This document shows positions 54,472-63,203 of a stretch of 64,000 bases of DNA, in pieces. Location of the stretch: NCBI RefSeq assembly GCF_017309075.1, contig NZ_JAEMGS010000005.1:124001-188000 (forward strand). The letters are read 5' to 3'. Every line of letters begins with the position of its first letter. Positions within the stretch are counted from its first letter, which is position 1. The notes beneath the pieces were generated by a model, which was not told where the DNA came from, made no database searches, and was given only the letters and a program-made list of their open reading frames with translations. Origin of the DNA: Motiliproteus sp. SC1-56. Its GTDB lineage: Bacteria > Pseudomonadota > Gammaproteobacteria > Pseudomonadales > Balneatricaceae. Position numbers and translations under genes: made by a program.

Positions 54472-55364
54472 GTGAAACGCAGTACCTTGAGGCCGCGGGC
54501 CGGGTCCTGCTCGGCAAACACGGCGGGCGTCGGCAGACGCTCGGCAAACACCGCCCTCGGGCAAGCCTCGGCCATGGCCTCGATCAAAAACTCCGGGCCG
54601 AAGGCCGGATCGTTCAGGCACAGCAGCACCTGCGCCTCGTCGGCCAGCACCTCCGGCAGCCGCCGCAACACCCGCACGTAGTCCTTGCCGGCGACAAAAC
54701 TGCCCCGCTGAAAAGAGGGCGGGTCGACAATCACCCGCTGGTAAGGCCCCAGCTTTTTAAGCCGCCCCCAGGACCGGAACAGGTCGTGGGGCAGAAAACG
54801 CACCCGCCTCAGCTCGTGCTCGTTGAGCCGGTGATTTTCCCGCCCGCGGTTAAGCGCCCCCCGGCTCATGTCCAAATTCACCACCGCTTCGGCTCCCCCG
54901 GCCAGGGCAGCCACCGAAAAGCCGCAGGTATAGGCAAAGAGGTTGAGTACGTTGCAGCCCTCGGCATGGGTACGCAGCCAGCGCCTGCCCTCGGCCATAT
55001 CCAGGAACAGGCCGCTGTTCTGATGGCGGTCCAGACGCACCTCATAGCGCAGCCCCTGCTCGGTCACCACCAGCGTCTCGGGCACCGTCCCGTAACGGCA
55101 CTCGTTGGGCGCCCCGGCCCGGTAGCGATGCTGGACCAGCAGCCCCTCCACCCGATCGTGGCCCCGCGCCAGCGCCTCGATGGGAGTCAGCAGGTCGCTC
55201 TCCGGCTCCCGGAACAGGGTGACCAGCAACACCGGCCCCAGCAGGTCCACGGTCACCTGCTCCAGCCCCGGGTAACAACGCCCGCGCCCGTGAAACAGCC
55301 GCCTCGCATCGGTATCCGGGTCGCTCAGCCCCCGCTCCAGGGCCTCGATCAGAGGGTCGATCAT
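54450..55364 (-). CDS. Class I SAM-dependent RNA methyltransferase, RlmI/RlmK-like
   Basis: This 304-residue protein from the ATG at 55364 (GGAGAAG upstream) has a Rossmann SAM site (VLNLFAYTCGFSVAALAGGAEAVVNLDMS). It also has the catalytic-type motif VIVDPPSFQRGSF of cytosine-C5/guanine-N7 rRNA methylases. It lacks the N-terminal PUA domain of RlmI and the THUMP of RlmL. It is therefore a shorter relative, probably modifying rRNA, with unknown target position. Confidence 0.85.
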   Translation of the reverse strand: MIDPLIEALERGLSDPDTDARRLFHGRGRCYPGLEQVTVDLLGPVLLVTLFREPESDLLTPIEALARGHDRVEGLLVQHRYRAGAPNECRYGTVPETLVVTEQGLRYEVRLDRHQNSGLFLDMAEGRRWLRTHAEGCNVLNLFAYTCGFSVAALAGGAEAVVNLDMSRGALNRGRENHRLNEHELRRVRFLPHDLFRSWGRLKKLGPYQRVIVDPPSFQRGSFVAGKDYVRVLRRLPEVLADEAQVLLCLNDPAFGPEFLIEAMAEACPRAVFAERLPTPAVFAEQDPARGLKVLRFTYSASSQ

Positions 55365-55472
55365 CCGCTTCTCCGCTCTCAAAGCGGGGCATTATAACGC
55401 AGCCAAACTCTTGAAACTTTGTCCCGCCACCCCCATCAAAGCAGAAAGCCAAACAACCACGAGAAAAACCTC

Positions 55473-56357
55473 ATGCGCATACTGCTCTTTCTAGCCACCA
55501 ACCTGGCGATTCTGGTGATCGCCAGCATCACCCTCAGCCTGCTGGGCGTCGGCTCCACCCTGCAAGCCAACGGCGTCGACCTGGATCTGGGTAACCTGCT
55601 GGTGATCTGTGCCGTGTTCGGCATGGCCGGCTCGCTGATCTCCCTGTTCCTGTCCAAGTGGATGGCCAAAAAAGGCACCGGAACCCAGGTCATCACAACC
55701 CCGCGCACCGCCGAAGAGAAGTGGCTGCTGGACACCGTGGCCGAGCTCTCCCGCGAGGCCGGCATCAAGATGCCCGAGGTGGGGATCTTCCCCTCCCCCG
55801 TCTCCAACGCTTTCGCCACCGGCTGGAATCGCAACGACGCGCTCGTTGCTGTCAGCCAGGGGCTGCTGAGTCGTTTCCGGCAGGAGGAGATTCGCGCGGT
55901 TCTGGCCCACGAGATCGGCCACGTGGCCAACGGCGACATGGTCACCCTGGCGCTCATCCAGGGAGTGGTCAACACCTTCGTCATGTTCTTCGCCCGCATC
56001 ATCGGCCACACCGTGGACCGGGTCATTCTGAAGAACGAAGAGGGCCACGGCATCGGCTACTTCCTGACCACCATCTTTGCCGAAATCATCCTCGGGGTGC
56101 TCGCCTCGATGATCGTCGCCTGGTTCTCCCGTCGACGTGAATTCCGGGCCGACCATGCCGGCGCCACCCTGGCCAGCCCCCAGGCCATGATCGGCGCCCT
56201 GCAACGGCTCAAGGCCGAAGCCGGCCAGCCCAACGACATGCCCGACCAGCTGACTGCTTTCGGCATCCGTAGCGGCATTCCCCAGGGACTGATGGCGCTC
56301 TTCGCCAGCCACCCGCCCCTTGACGACCGCATCGACGCCCTGCGCCACGGGCACTAA
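55473..56357 (+). CDS. htpX: Membrane zinc metalloprotease HtpX
   Basis: This 294-residue inner-membrane M48 protease is used in membrane protein quality control. Helices lie at about 4-22, 38-60 and later at 155-172 and 192-212. The zinc site HEIGH is at residues 146-150, with the third ligand in [11 protein letters not shown]. The ATG at 55473 starts [15 protein letters not shown], as in E. coli HtpX. It is followed by its own terminator. Confidence 0.96.
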   Translation: MRILLFLATNLAILVIASITLSLLGVGSTLQANGVDLDLGNLLVICAVFGMAGSLISLFLSKWMAKKGTGTQVITTPRTAEEKWLLDTVAELSREAGIKMPEVGIFPSPVSNAFATGWNRNDALVAVSQGLLSRFRQEEIRAVLAHEIGHVANGDMVTLALIQGVVNTFVMFFARIIGHTVDRVILKNEEGHGIGYFLTTIFAEIILGVLASMIVAWFSRRREFRADHAGATLASPQAMIGALQRLKAEAGQPNDMPDQLTAFGIRSGIPQGLMALFASHPPLDDRIDALRHGH

Positions 56358-56370
56358 CCCCCCCTTCTCA

Positions 56371-56400
56371 AAACGGCCTCTCCCAAGAGGCCGTTTTTTT
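56371..56400 (+). terminator. Rho-independent terminator of htpX
   Basis: The 8-bp stem CGGCCTCT (56374-56381) pairs with AGAGGCCG (56386-56393), followed by seven T. Confidence 0.9.
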
Positions 56401-56555
56401 ATCTCCCCCCTGCTCGGCCACACAGACGCGGGCACCCCGGTGGTGCGCCCCGCGACGGTTATCGCCTCACCGCTCGCCATTGTCCTTCCCAGCCCCCCGC
56501 GACTATAACAGTAGCTATCCCGATGCCTCGTCAGGCTTCAACCAGGGAGGGAACC

Positions 56556-57923
56556 ATGCCCGCCAGATACCGAACCGAAAAAGACACCCTGGGTCCCGTC
56601 AAGGTCCCTGAAGAGGCCCTGTACGGCGCCCAGACGGCACGCGCGGTAGAGAACTTTCCGATCAGCGGGCGCCCCCTGCCCCCGCTCTTCATCAAGTCGC
56701 TGGCCACCCTGAAATACTGCTCCGCCCGGGCCAACATGGAGCTGAAGGTACTCACCCGCACCCAGGGCAAGGCGATCTGCGATGCCTGCCAGCAGGTGAT
56801 GAACGGCCGCCACCTGGCGCACTTTCCGCTGGACGTATTCCAGACCGGCTCCGGCACCAGCACCAACATGAACATGAACGAAGTCATCGCCCGTCTCGCC
56901 TCTAAGGCACTGGGCGAGCCGGTAGACCCGAACGATCATGTCAACGCCAGCCAGAGCAGCAACGACACCATTCCCAGCTGCATCCACCTGAGCGCCACCC
57001 TGGCTCTGGAAAGCGAACTGCTGCCGGCTCTCGATCATTTGGCCAGGACCATTCGCAACAAGGGACGGAGCCTGCGCCGGCGCATCAAAACCGGGCGCAC
57101 CCACCTGATGGACGCCCTGCCGGTGCGACTCGACCAGGAGTTCGGTGCCTGGGCCAGCCAGATCGAAGCGCGCAGCCGGGCCCTCAAGCAGGTCAGCGAG
57201 CCGCTGCGACGCCTGGTCCAGGGGGGCTCCGCCATCGGCACCGGTGTCAACGTGCCGCGAGGGTTCATCGACGCCTTTTTCCGCGAACTCAACCAACTCA
57301 GCGGACTCAAGTTCAAGCCTGCCCGGGACCGCTTGGCCGGGATGGCAGCCCAAGACACCGCCGTAGCCCTGTCCGGCGAGCTGCGGGGCTGTGCGGTGGC
57401 CCTGATGAAGATCAGCAACGACCTGCGCTGGATGAACTCCGGCCCCCTTTGCGGCCTGGCGGAGGTGGAGCTGCCTGCCCTGCAGCCGGGATCCTCCATC
57501 ATGCCCGCCAAGGTCAACCCGGTGATTCCGGAAGCCGTGTGCCAGGTGGCGGCGGAAGTGATGGGCAACGATGCGACGGTCGCCATCGCCGGGCAATCCG
57601 GCAATTTCCAGCTGAACGTGATGCTGCCGCTGATCGCCTACAACCTGCTGGAGAGCATCCACCTGCTGAGCCAGGCGGCCCGCCTCACTGCCGATCGTGC
57701 GATCGAGGGGCTTGAGGTCAACGAGACGCGAATCAAGGAGCAGCTGGCGATCAACCCGATGCTGGTAACCGGGCTCAATCCCCTGGTGGGATATAAAAAG
57801 AGCGCCGCCATTGCCCAGCGCGCTTACCGGGAGCGACGGCCAGTACTGGAGGTGGCGCTGGAGGAAACCGACCTTGATGAGGCGGTCCTGAGAAAGGCCC
57901 TGGACCCGCTGCAGTTCACCTGA
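56556..57923 (+). CDS. fumC: Class II fumarate hydratase FumC
   Basis: This iron-independent fumarase of the TCA cycle has 455 residues from the ATG at 56556 (AGGGAGG upstream). The superfamily motifs are FQTGSGTSTNMNMNEV, VNASQSSNDTIP, KTGRTHLMDA and the catalytic loop GSSIMPAKVNPVIPEA. The loop has Ala where many FumC have Gly, which is also seen in aspartases. Overall it matches the second FumC type of Pseudomonas rather than AspA. The 3' end overlaps nothing. Confidence 0.93.
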   Translation: MPARYRTEKDTLGPVKVPEEALYGAQTARAVENFPISGRPLPPLFIKSLATLKYCSARANMELKVLTRTQGKAICDACQQVMNGRHLAHFPLDVFQTGSGTSTNMNMNEVIARLASKALGEPVDPNDHVNASQSSNDTIPSCIHLSATLALESELLPALDHLARTIRNKGRSLRRRIKTGRTHLMDALPVRLDQEFGAWASQIEARSRALKQVSEPLRRLVQGGSAIGTGVNVPRGFIDAFFRELNQLSGLKFKPARDRLAGMAAQDTAVALSGELRGCAVALMKISNDLRWMNSGPLCGLAEVELPALQPGSSIMPAKVNPVIPEAVCQVAAEVMGNDATVAIAGQSGNFQLNVMLPLIAYNLLESIHLLSQAARLTADRAIEGLEVNETRIKEQLAINPMLVTGLNPLVGYKKSAAIAQRAYRERRPVLEVALEETDLDEAVLRKALDPLQFT

Positions 57924-57929
57924 GGCGGC

Positions 57930-59048
57930 TCAGTCGTCGGCCACCCGGTAGAGCACGGCGTCGCGATAGCCGGTGACCACCCGGATCACCCCGGCAAAGG
58001 CGCGGTCCAGTTCCGGGTCGCCGGAGTCAACGATCAGCGGCCGCCCCTCCAGGGCGTTGAGCTTGCTCTTGGTGGCAATCAGGATCAGGTTTTCCCGCCC
58101 CACCCGCCGCAGCAGTTCGGGGCTGAGCTGCTGGTTGCCGCGGCCGATGATATGCCCCTGGCCGCCGATCACCGTTACCACGATCCGGGCCGGGGCATCG
58201 CCGATCAGCTCCAGCAGCTCCCGGGCCCCCAAATCGCTCCCCACCAGCTCACCGTCCTTGACCAGATCGACCCCGAGCAGGGTATTGGGCAGCCCCAGCG
58301 CATCCATCACCGCCTGCACGGTGGTGCCCGAGCCCATCACGTAAAAGACACCGTCTTCCAGGGTTTCCACCAGCTCTGCGGCGATATCGTCCAGGACCAG
58401 CGCTTCCACCTCGCGTCCGCCGCTCTTGGTGTGCTGCACGTAGCGCCCCGCTTCGGGCACGTAAAGCTCCCCGTAATAACGGGCACGGACCGTCCCCTGG
58501 CGGAACGCCTCCTCGTCGATGTCCCGCACCTCCTGGGCGCGCAGGCTGACCAGCTCGCCGCGCACCAGCATCGCGACCACCTCGCCGGCAGCCCGCGGCG
58601 TAACGGCATAGACGCCGGAGTGGATTTTGACCCCCGCGGGGATACCCAGCACCGCTACCTGCTCGGGCACCGCCTGCAAAATATCGCGGGCCGTGCCGTC
58701 GCCACCGGCGAACAGCAGCAAATCCACCCCTTCTGCAACCAGCTCCCGCGCCGCACGCCGGGTATCTTCAGCCGCGGTGTGGCCGCTGCTGATCGATCCG
58801 ATCACCCGCGGCTGCAAGCCCGCCTCCCGTGCAGCCGCTTCCCCCATTTCGCCGGGATAACAGATCAGCTCAAGCTCAAGTTCGCGCAGGGGAGCGAGCG
58901 CCTGCACCGCACGCTGCTGAGCCTGGGGCTCGGCGCCCAGGGCCAGGGCCTTGCGCGCGGTCTCCTCGCCATCGCTGCCCTTGAGGCCGACGCTGCCGCC
59001 AACGCCGGCGAGGGGGTTGATGATCAGACCCAGTTTGAACATGCCCAT
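57930..59048 (-). CDS. ATP-NAD kinase-like (AcoX-type) protein
   Basis: This 372-residue protein begins with GLIINPLAGVGGSVGLKGSDG. It has a glycine-rich nucleotide loop LLLFAGGDGTARDIL and IPAGVKIHSGVYAV, typical of the ATP-NAD/AcoX kinase family. The C-terminal domain contains VMGSGTTVQAVMDALG. It is clearly distant from the housekeeping NadK at 46618-47499. The substrate is not established; some family members occur with acetoin operons, but none is here. GAGGGG precedes the ATG at 59048; a second ATG at 59042 is possible. Confidence 0.87.
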   Translation of the reverse strand: MGMFKLGLIINPLAGVGGSVGLKGSDGEETARKALALGAEPQAQQRAVQALAPLRELELELICYPGEMGEAAAREAGLQPRVIGSISSGHTAAEDTRRAARELVAEGVDLLLFAGGDGTARDILQAVPEQVAVLGIPAGVKIHSGVYAVTPRAAGEVVAMLVRGELVSLRAQEVRDIDEEAFRQGTVRARYYGELYVPEAGRYVQHTKSGGREVEALVLDDIAAELVETLEDGVFYVMGSGTTVQAVMDALGLPNTLLGVDLVKDGELVGSDLGARELLELIGDAPARIVVTVIGGQGHIIGRGNQQLSPELLRRVGRENLILIATKSKLNALEGRPLIVDSGDPELDRAFAGVIRVVTGYRDAVLYRVADD

Positions 59049-59063
59049 ACGCGCCCCTCGCCC

Positions 59064-59774
59064 CTAGAGCCCCACCTGCTCACGCAGCATCTGCTGGTAG
59101 ACGAACCCGGTCAGGATCAGCCGCGTCTCCTCGTCCAGCTCCTCGAACTCGACCCCGTGAATCAGCCGGTAATCACCGCTGAAAGGGTCCTCGACTTCTT
59201 CGAGGGTGCGCACCCGACAGTGCAGCAGCAGCACCTGGTCCACGTCACCCACCTGCACCCGGGCGGTGACATAAAGGGGATCGCCGACCTCGCCCAGCAG
59301 GTCGCTGGCTTCGAGGCGGGCCCCCTCCAGGCTGATATCGGAACACAGGGCCTGGCGCGGCCAGGTATGGCTGAGATTGACCTCTTCACCGCCATCCACC
59401 GACACGATCAGGCGGCTGCGCACCCGCGTAGCGTGGCGAACCAGCACCGCTTCCACTTCGGCGGGATAGTCCAGGAACAGGAGCGGGACGGGCGCCAGCT
59501 GCGCCTTCTGCACCCGGGATGAGAACGCGCAGGCCCGGTTCTGGGCCATCAGCCGCAGGGTCACCGGAGTGCCTTCACTGAGCAGCTTGGGCGCCCGCTT
59601 GCTCATGGGCAGGGAGACCAGCAGGCCCTTGTCCTGCACGTGGCCGACGTAACGGACCGAGAAGCGCCCCCGGGGTGAGCGGGTTTCCAGCTGGACGCGC
59701 TCGCCCACCGGCACTCTGAGCTCGTCGAAACGCAGCTGCTCCTTGCTGCCCTGGGTCAATTGCGCAACGGTCAT
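59064..59774 (-). CDS. YcgR-like PilZ-domain protein (c-di-GMP receptor)
   Basis: This 236-residue protein from the ATG at 59774 has an N-terminal YcgR-like beta domain (VPVGERVQLETRSPRGRFSVRYVGHV). The C-terminal PilZ domain shows RHATR (the RxxxR motif) and DISLEGARL (D/N-x-S-x-x-G), both of which bind cyclic di-GMP. In relatives it slows the flagellar motor or controls exopolysaccharide. It is 15 bp from the NAD-kinase-like gene and follows pdxB. No strong ribosome site is visible at this start. Confidence 0.85.
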   Translation of the reverse strand: MTVAQLTQGSKEQLRFDELRVPVGERVQLETRSPRGRFSVRYVGHVQDKGLLVSLPMSKRAPKLLSEGTPVTLRLMAQNRACAFSSRVQKAQLAPVPLLFLDYPAEVEAVLVRHATRVRSRLIVSVDGGEEVNLSHTWPRQALCSDISLEGARLEASDLLGEVGDPLYVTARVQVGDVDQVLLLHCRVRTLEEVEDPFSGDYRLIHGVEFEELDEETRLILTGFVYQQMLREQVGL

Positions 59775-59861
59775 GGCAGGCGGTACCGGACTCGAATGAA
59801 CGAAGGGAAGCGGCAAGGATACTGATTTTGAGAACCCGGGCCAAGCGGGGCTCACACGGGG

Positions 59862-61001
59862 CTACGGTACCACTGAGAAGCCCAGCGCCCTGATCGTCCG
59901 GGCGGTATCCCCCGCGGGATCGAGGCCGCCCACCCGCAGCGTGCTGAATTCCCGGCGCTCCGGGTAACTCCGCCGCAGCTGGTCAAAGGCGGCGCCACGC
60001 TTGGCGTCGGGGAGCTGGGCGATTCGACGCAGGCGGGCATCGTCATCACGCAGGTCATAACAGAGATTAACCAGGTGACGGGGCAGCGAGTCAGAGTCCC
60101 GACCGGCCTCCACCTGCCTCACCGGCGGCGGGCTCAGCAGCCCCTCCAGGGACTGCTCGGCGGGCACCCCCAGGTGGCGACACAAGGCCTGGTAGATCAT
60201 CTCGGTCCCCCGCGCCTTGCCCTCGACACTGTGGCCGGCGATATGGGGTGTGCCCCAGGTGACCCGCCTTGCCAGCTGCGCATCGAAACCCGGCTCCTGC
60301 TCCCAGACGTCCAGCACCACCCGCAGGTCCGCGCGTTCCTCGAGCACCTCGCACAGGGCACGGTTATCGATCACCGCCCCGCGCCCTGCGTTGATCAGCC
60401 AGGTCCCGGGCCGCAAGCCTTCAAGACGTTCGCGATCGAGCAGGTGGTGGGTGGCGTGGTGACCGGTGCGGGTCAGCGGAGTGTGCAGGCACAGCACGTC
60501 GCAACGTTCCAGCAGCGTCTGTAACGGCCGGTAACCCCCGCCCTCCCGCTCCGCCCGGGGCGGATCGCAGCAGAGCACTTCCAGCCCCAGAGCCTGCAGG
60601 CGCGCTCGCAGACGACCGCCCACGTTCCCTAACCCGACGATGCCCAGGGTCCGCGATGCCAGCGCCACCTGCTCCGCCGCGGCGAGATTCAGCAGCGCCG
60701 AGATCACGTAATCCACCACCGCCTCGGCGTTACAGCCCGGCGCATTGGCCACCCCGATGCCGGCGTCGGCCAGGTAGTCCAGGTCCAGGTGGTCGGTGCC
60801 GATGGTCGCACTGGCGACGAAGCCCACCCGACCGTTTTCAAGCAGCCGTCGATCCACCTGCGTCACCGAGCGCACCAGCAGCACGTCTGCCTGCTGCGCC
60901 CGTTCCGGCGCCAAGTGGCGCCCGTCCACCACCTCCACTCGCCCTAACCCTTCAAAAAAGGGACGAACCAAGGGAATGTTCTCGTCAGCAAGGATCAACA
61001 T
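59862..61001 (-). CDS. pdxB: Erythronate-4-phosphate dehydrogenase PdxB
   Basis: PdxB oxidises 4-phosphoerythronate in DXP-dependent pyridoxal phosphate synthesis. The 379-residue D-2-hydroxyacid dehydrogenase has an ILADENIPLVRPFFE N-terminus and a GIVGLGNVGGRL NAD site. HTPLTRTGHHATHHL, the catalytic GTPHIAGHSVEGKARGTEM and a C-terminal dimerisation domain follow. GAGGAAG precedes the ATG. PLP serves the aminotransferases and TrpB in this window. Confidence 0.96.
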   Translation of the reverse strand: MLILADENIPLVRPFFEGLGRVEVVDGRHLAPERAQQADVLLVRSVTQVDRRLLENGRVGFVASATIGTDHLDLDYLADAGIGVANAPGCNAEAVVDYVISALLNLAAAEQVALASRTLGIVGLGNVGGRLRARLQALGLEVLCCDPPRAEREGGGYRPLQTLLERCDVLCLHTPLTRTGHHATHHLLDRERLEGLRPGTWLINAGRGAVIDNRALCEVLEERADLRVVLDVWEQEPGFDAQLARRVTWGTPHIAGHSVEGKARGTEMIYQALCRHLGVPAEQSLEGLLSPPPVRQVEAGRDSDSLPRHLVNLCYDLRDDDARLRRIAQLPDAKRGAAFDQLRRSYPERREFSTLRVGGLDPAGDTARTIRALGFSVVP

Positions 61002-61104
61002 GGGGGACTTCCTCGACAGCGGCTAGACTTTACATCACCGGTGAATTCAGGCTCAATTGCGCGCCTCAATCGCTGGGTACGGGACGGTTTCACAGGGCAT
61101 CCAC

Positions 61105-61320
61105 GTGTTGATTCGATGGCGCAAAGCACAACATTACTTCATCGTGCGGCTTTCTCAAGACCTCTTTGGAGACTGGGTGGTGACCCGCTCCTGGGGAAAT
61201 CTGGATAATAACCTCGGGGGCTGTCGCCATAACCTAGCGCCGGATCACCAGCAGGCCCTGGAGCTGGTCGAGCAGATCCGCCGCCGCCAGCAGGCCCGGG
61301 GCTACCAGCAGGTCGACTGA
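61105..61320 (+). CDS. Mini WGR-domain protein
   Basis: This 71-residue protein consists of little more than one WGR-like domain: LIRWRKAQHYFIVRLSQDLFGDW, then VVTRSWGNLDNNLGG and a final RRQQARGYQQV. The GTG at 61105 with AGGG 8 bp upstream is preferred; a TTG at 61057 extends the frame without gain. WGR domains bind DNA or RNA ends in larger proteins (PARPs, MolR-type). Such short free forms are uncharacterised. It is upstream of trpB on the same strand. Confidence 0.72.
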   Translation: MLIRWRKAQHYFIVRLSQDLFGDWVVTRSWGNLDNNLGGCRHNLAPDHQQALELVEQIRRRQQARGYQQVD

Positions 61321-61476
61321 CGCCTCCCCGGCCTCTTCCAACCGCACACTTCCACTTCGCTCCACCCTTCTCTCCCCGGCTTTACCCGCCTTGTTCGTTC
61401 AGCCTATTGCCCGGCTTTGGTTGGGGCGCTAAGGTAGCTCAAAAAAATCAATAACCTTGGAGTCAGGACGTACCCA

Positions 61477-62676
61477 ATGAGCAGAGACTTTGCCCCCATG
61501 CCCAATGCCGAAGGTTTTTTCGGTGAATACGGTGGCCAGATCATTCCCCCCGAACTCAAGGCAATCATGGACGATATCGCCCGCGCCTATCACGAGATCA
61601 AGGACACCGACGCTTACCAGAGCGAACTGCGCGAACTTTACCGCGACTACGTCGGGCGCCCCAGCGCGCTCTATTTCGCCCGCCGCCTGACCGAGCACTG
61701 CGGCGGTGCCCGCATCTATCTCAAACGCGAAGACCTGAACCACACCGGCGCCCACAAGATCAACCACTGCCTGGGCGAGGCGCTGCTGGCCAAGCACATG
61801 GGCAAGACCAAGGTGCTGGCCGAAACCGGGGCCGGCCAGCACGGGGTGGCGCTGGCCACCGCCTGCTCACTGGTGGGTATCGAATGCGAGATTCACATGG
61901 GTCAGGTAGATATCGAAAAAGAGCACCCCAACGTTACCAAAATGAAAATCCTGGGGTGCAAGGTGGTTCCGGTCACCCGGGGTACCGCCACCCTCAAGGA
62001 CGCCGTGGACAGCGCCTTTGAGGAGTACCTCAAAGACCCGCAGAACTTCTTCTACGCCATCGGCTCAGTTGTCGGCCCCCACCCCTTTCCGATGATGGTG
62101 CGCGACTTCCAGCGCATTATCGGCGACGAGGCCCGGGCCCAGTTCCTGGAAAAAACCGGTGCCCTGCCGGACCACATCCTCGCCTGCGTGGGCGGCGGCA
62201 GCAACGCCATCGGCCTGTTCAGCGCCTTCCTGGATGACGACTCAGTCAACATCTACGGCGTCGAACCCGCCGGCAAGGGCCTGGATACGCCGGACCACTC
62301 CGCCACCCTGACCCGCGGCACTCCCGGGGCCATCCACGGCTTCAAGTGCTACCTGCTGCAGGATGCCGAGGGCGAGCCTCTGCCCGTCCATTCCATTGCC
62401 TCCGGCCTGGATTACCCCGGCGTGGGACCGCAGCACTGCTACCTCAAGGATATCGAACGGGTGAACTACGTTTCCGTGACCGATCAGGAGTGTCTGGACG
62501 CCTTCATGACCCTTTCCCGCCGTGAGGGAATTATCCCCGCGCTGGAGAGTTCCCACGCCGTTGCCTACGCCATGAAACTGGCGGCTGAACGCTCGCCCGA
62601 CGAGACCCTGCTGATCAACCTCAGCGGACGCGGCGACAAGGACGCCGACTACGTGGCCGAGAAGCTGGGGCTCTGA
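61477..62676 (+). CDS. trpB: Tryptophan synthase beta chain, stand-alone copy
   Basis: This 399-residue PLP enzyme joins indole and serine to make tryptophan. The PLP lysine is Lys94 in [15 protein letters not shown]. The catalytic Glu116 lies in AETGAGQHG, the phosphate loop is [10 protein letters not shown], and [11 protein letters not shown] and NLSGRGDKD are present. No trpA or other trp gene is adjacent. The N-terminus ([21 protein letters not shown]) differs from the usual GGRYVAETLMP form. It may be a second, TrpA-independent paralogue. It is followed by its own terminator. Confidence 0.92.
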   Translation: MSRDFAPMPNAEGFFGEYGGQIIPPELKAIMDDIARAYHEIKDTDAYQSELRELYRDYVGRPSALYFARRLTEHCGGARIYLKREDLNHTGAHKINHCLGEALLAKHMGKTKVLAETGAGQHGVALATACSLVGIECEIHMGQVDIEKEHPNVTKMKILGCKVVPVTRGTATLKDAVDSAFEEYLKDPQNFFYAIGSVVGPHPFPMMVRDFQRIIGDEARAQFLEKTGALPDHILACVGGGSNAIGLFSAFLDDDSVNIYGVEPAGKGLDTPDHSATLTRGTPGAIHGFKCYLLQDAEGEPLPVHSIASGLDYPGVGPQHCYLKDIERVNYVSVTDQECLDAFMTLSRREGIIPALESSHAVAYAMKLAAERSPDETLLINLSGRGDKDADYVAEKLGL

Positions 62677-62700
62677 TTCGTCCCGAGCCTTCTCCATCCC

Positions 62701-62727
62701 AAAGGGCCCTTGCCGGGCCCTTTTTGG
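62701..62727 (+). terminator. Rho-independent terminator of trpB
   Basis: The 9-bp stem AAAGGGCCC (62701-62709) pairs with GGGCCCTTT (62715-62723), continuing into a T run, 25 bp past the stop. Confidence 0.9.
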
Positions 62728-62864
62728 TCATGGGTCGGCATTAAGGAGTTATTGATCCGGCATAAGACTTTGTTAACACAGCTAAAGCTTCGTTGACCCA
62801 GGGCAAGGCCATCGCCCCCGGAGCTCCCCTAGAATGCACGCAAGAACAAAACCGAGGTAACCGC

Positions 62865-63203
62865 ATGTCCCACCCGTTTTCGCGCACCATCGCCGCCCCC
62901 GCACTGCTCGCACTGCTGCTGAATACACCAACGGCACAGGCCCATTTTTTCGAAGAAAACGCCGACTGCCGCGCGCCCAAGAAACCCCTCGAGTTTGTCA
63001 CCGAGCTGGACAAGCAAGCGTTCGAAAAGAAGGTGGCCGACTTCCGCGCCTGCCTGGACAGCTTCGTCAACAAACAGAACCAGGCCCTGCAGCGGCACCA
63101 GAGCGCCGCCGAGAAAGCGGCGCAACGTTGGCGGACCTACGTCGAGACAGAGCTGGGAGGAACGGTCACCGACGCGCCCCAGGATACCCCTCCCGCGCAA
63201 TAG
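62865..63203 (+). CDS. Small exported protein of unknown function
   Basis: This 112-residue protein from the ATG at 62865 (GAGGTAA upstream) has a signal peptide cut near residue 26 (TAQAHFF). It has two cysteines (NADCRAPKKP and FRACLDSF) that could pair, then a charged helical stretch (LDSFVNKQNQALQRHQSAAEKAAQRWRTYVETEL) and a Pro/Gln tail. No family recognised; the layout recalls small periplasmic helical proteins. Its end overlaps the convergent glycosyltransferase by 38 bp. Confidence 0.7.
   Translation: MSHPFSRTIAAPALLALLLNTPTAQAHFFEENADCRAPKKPLEFVTELDKQAFEKKVADFRACLDSFVNKQNQALQRHQSAAEKAAQRWRTYVETELGGTVTDAPQDTPPAQ

Noticed and set aside
58152-59522. 456-codon plus-strand frame opposite the NAD-kinase-like and PilZ genes
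   Set aside because: It spans two convincing minus-strand genes and has His/Gln-rich shadow composition.
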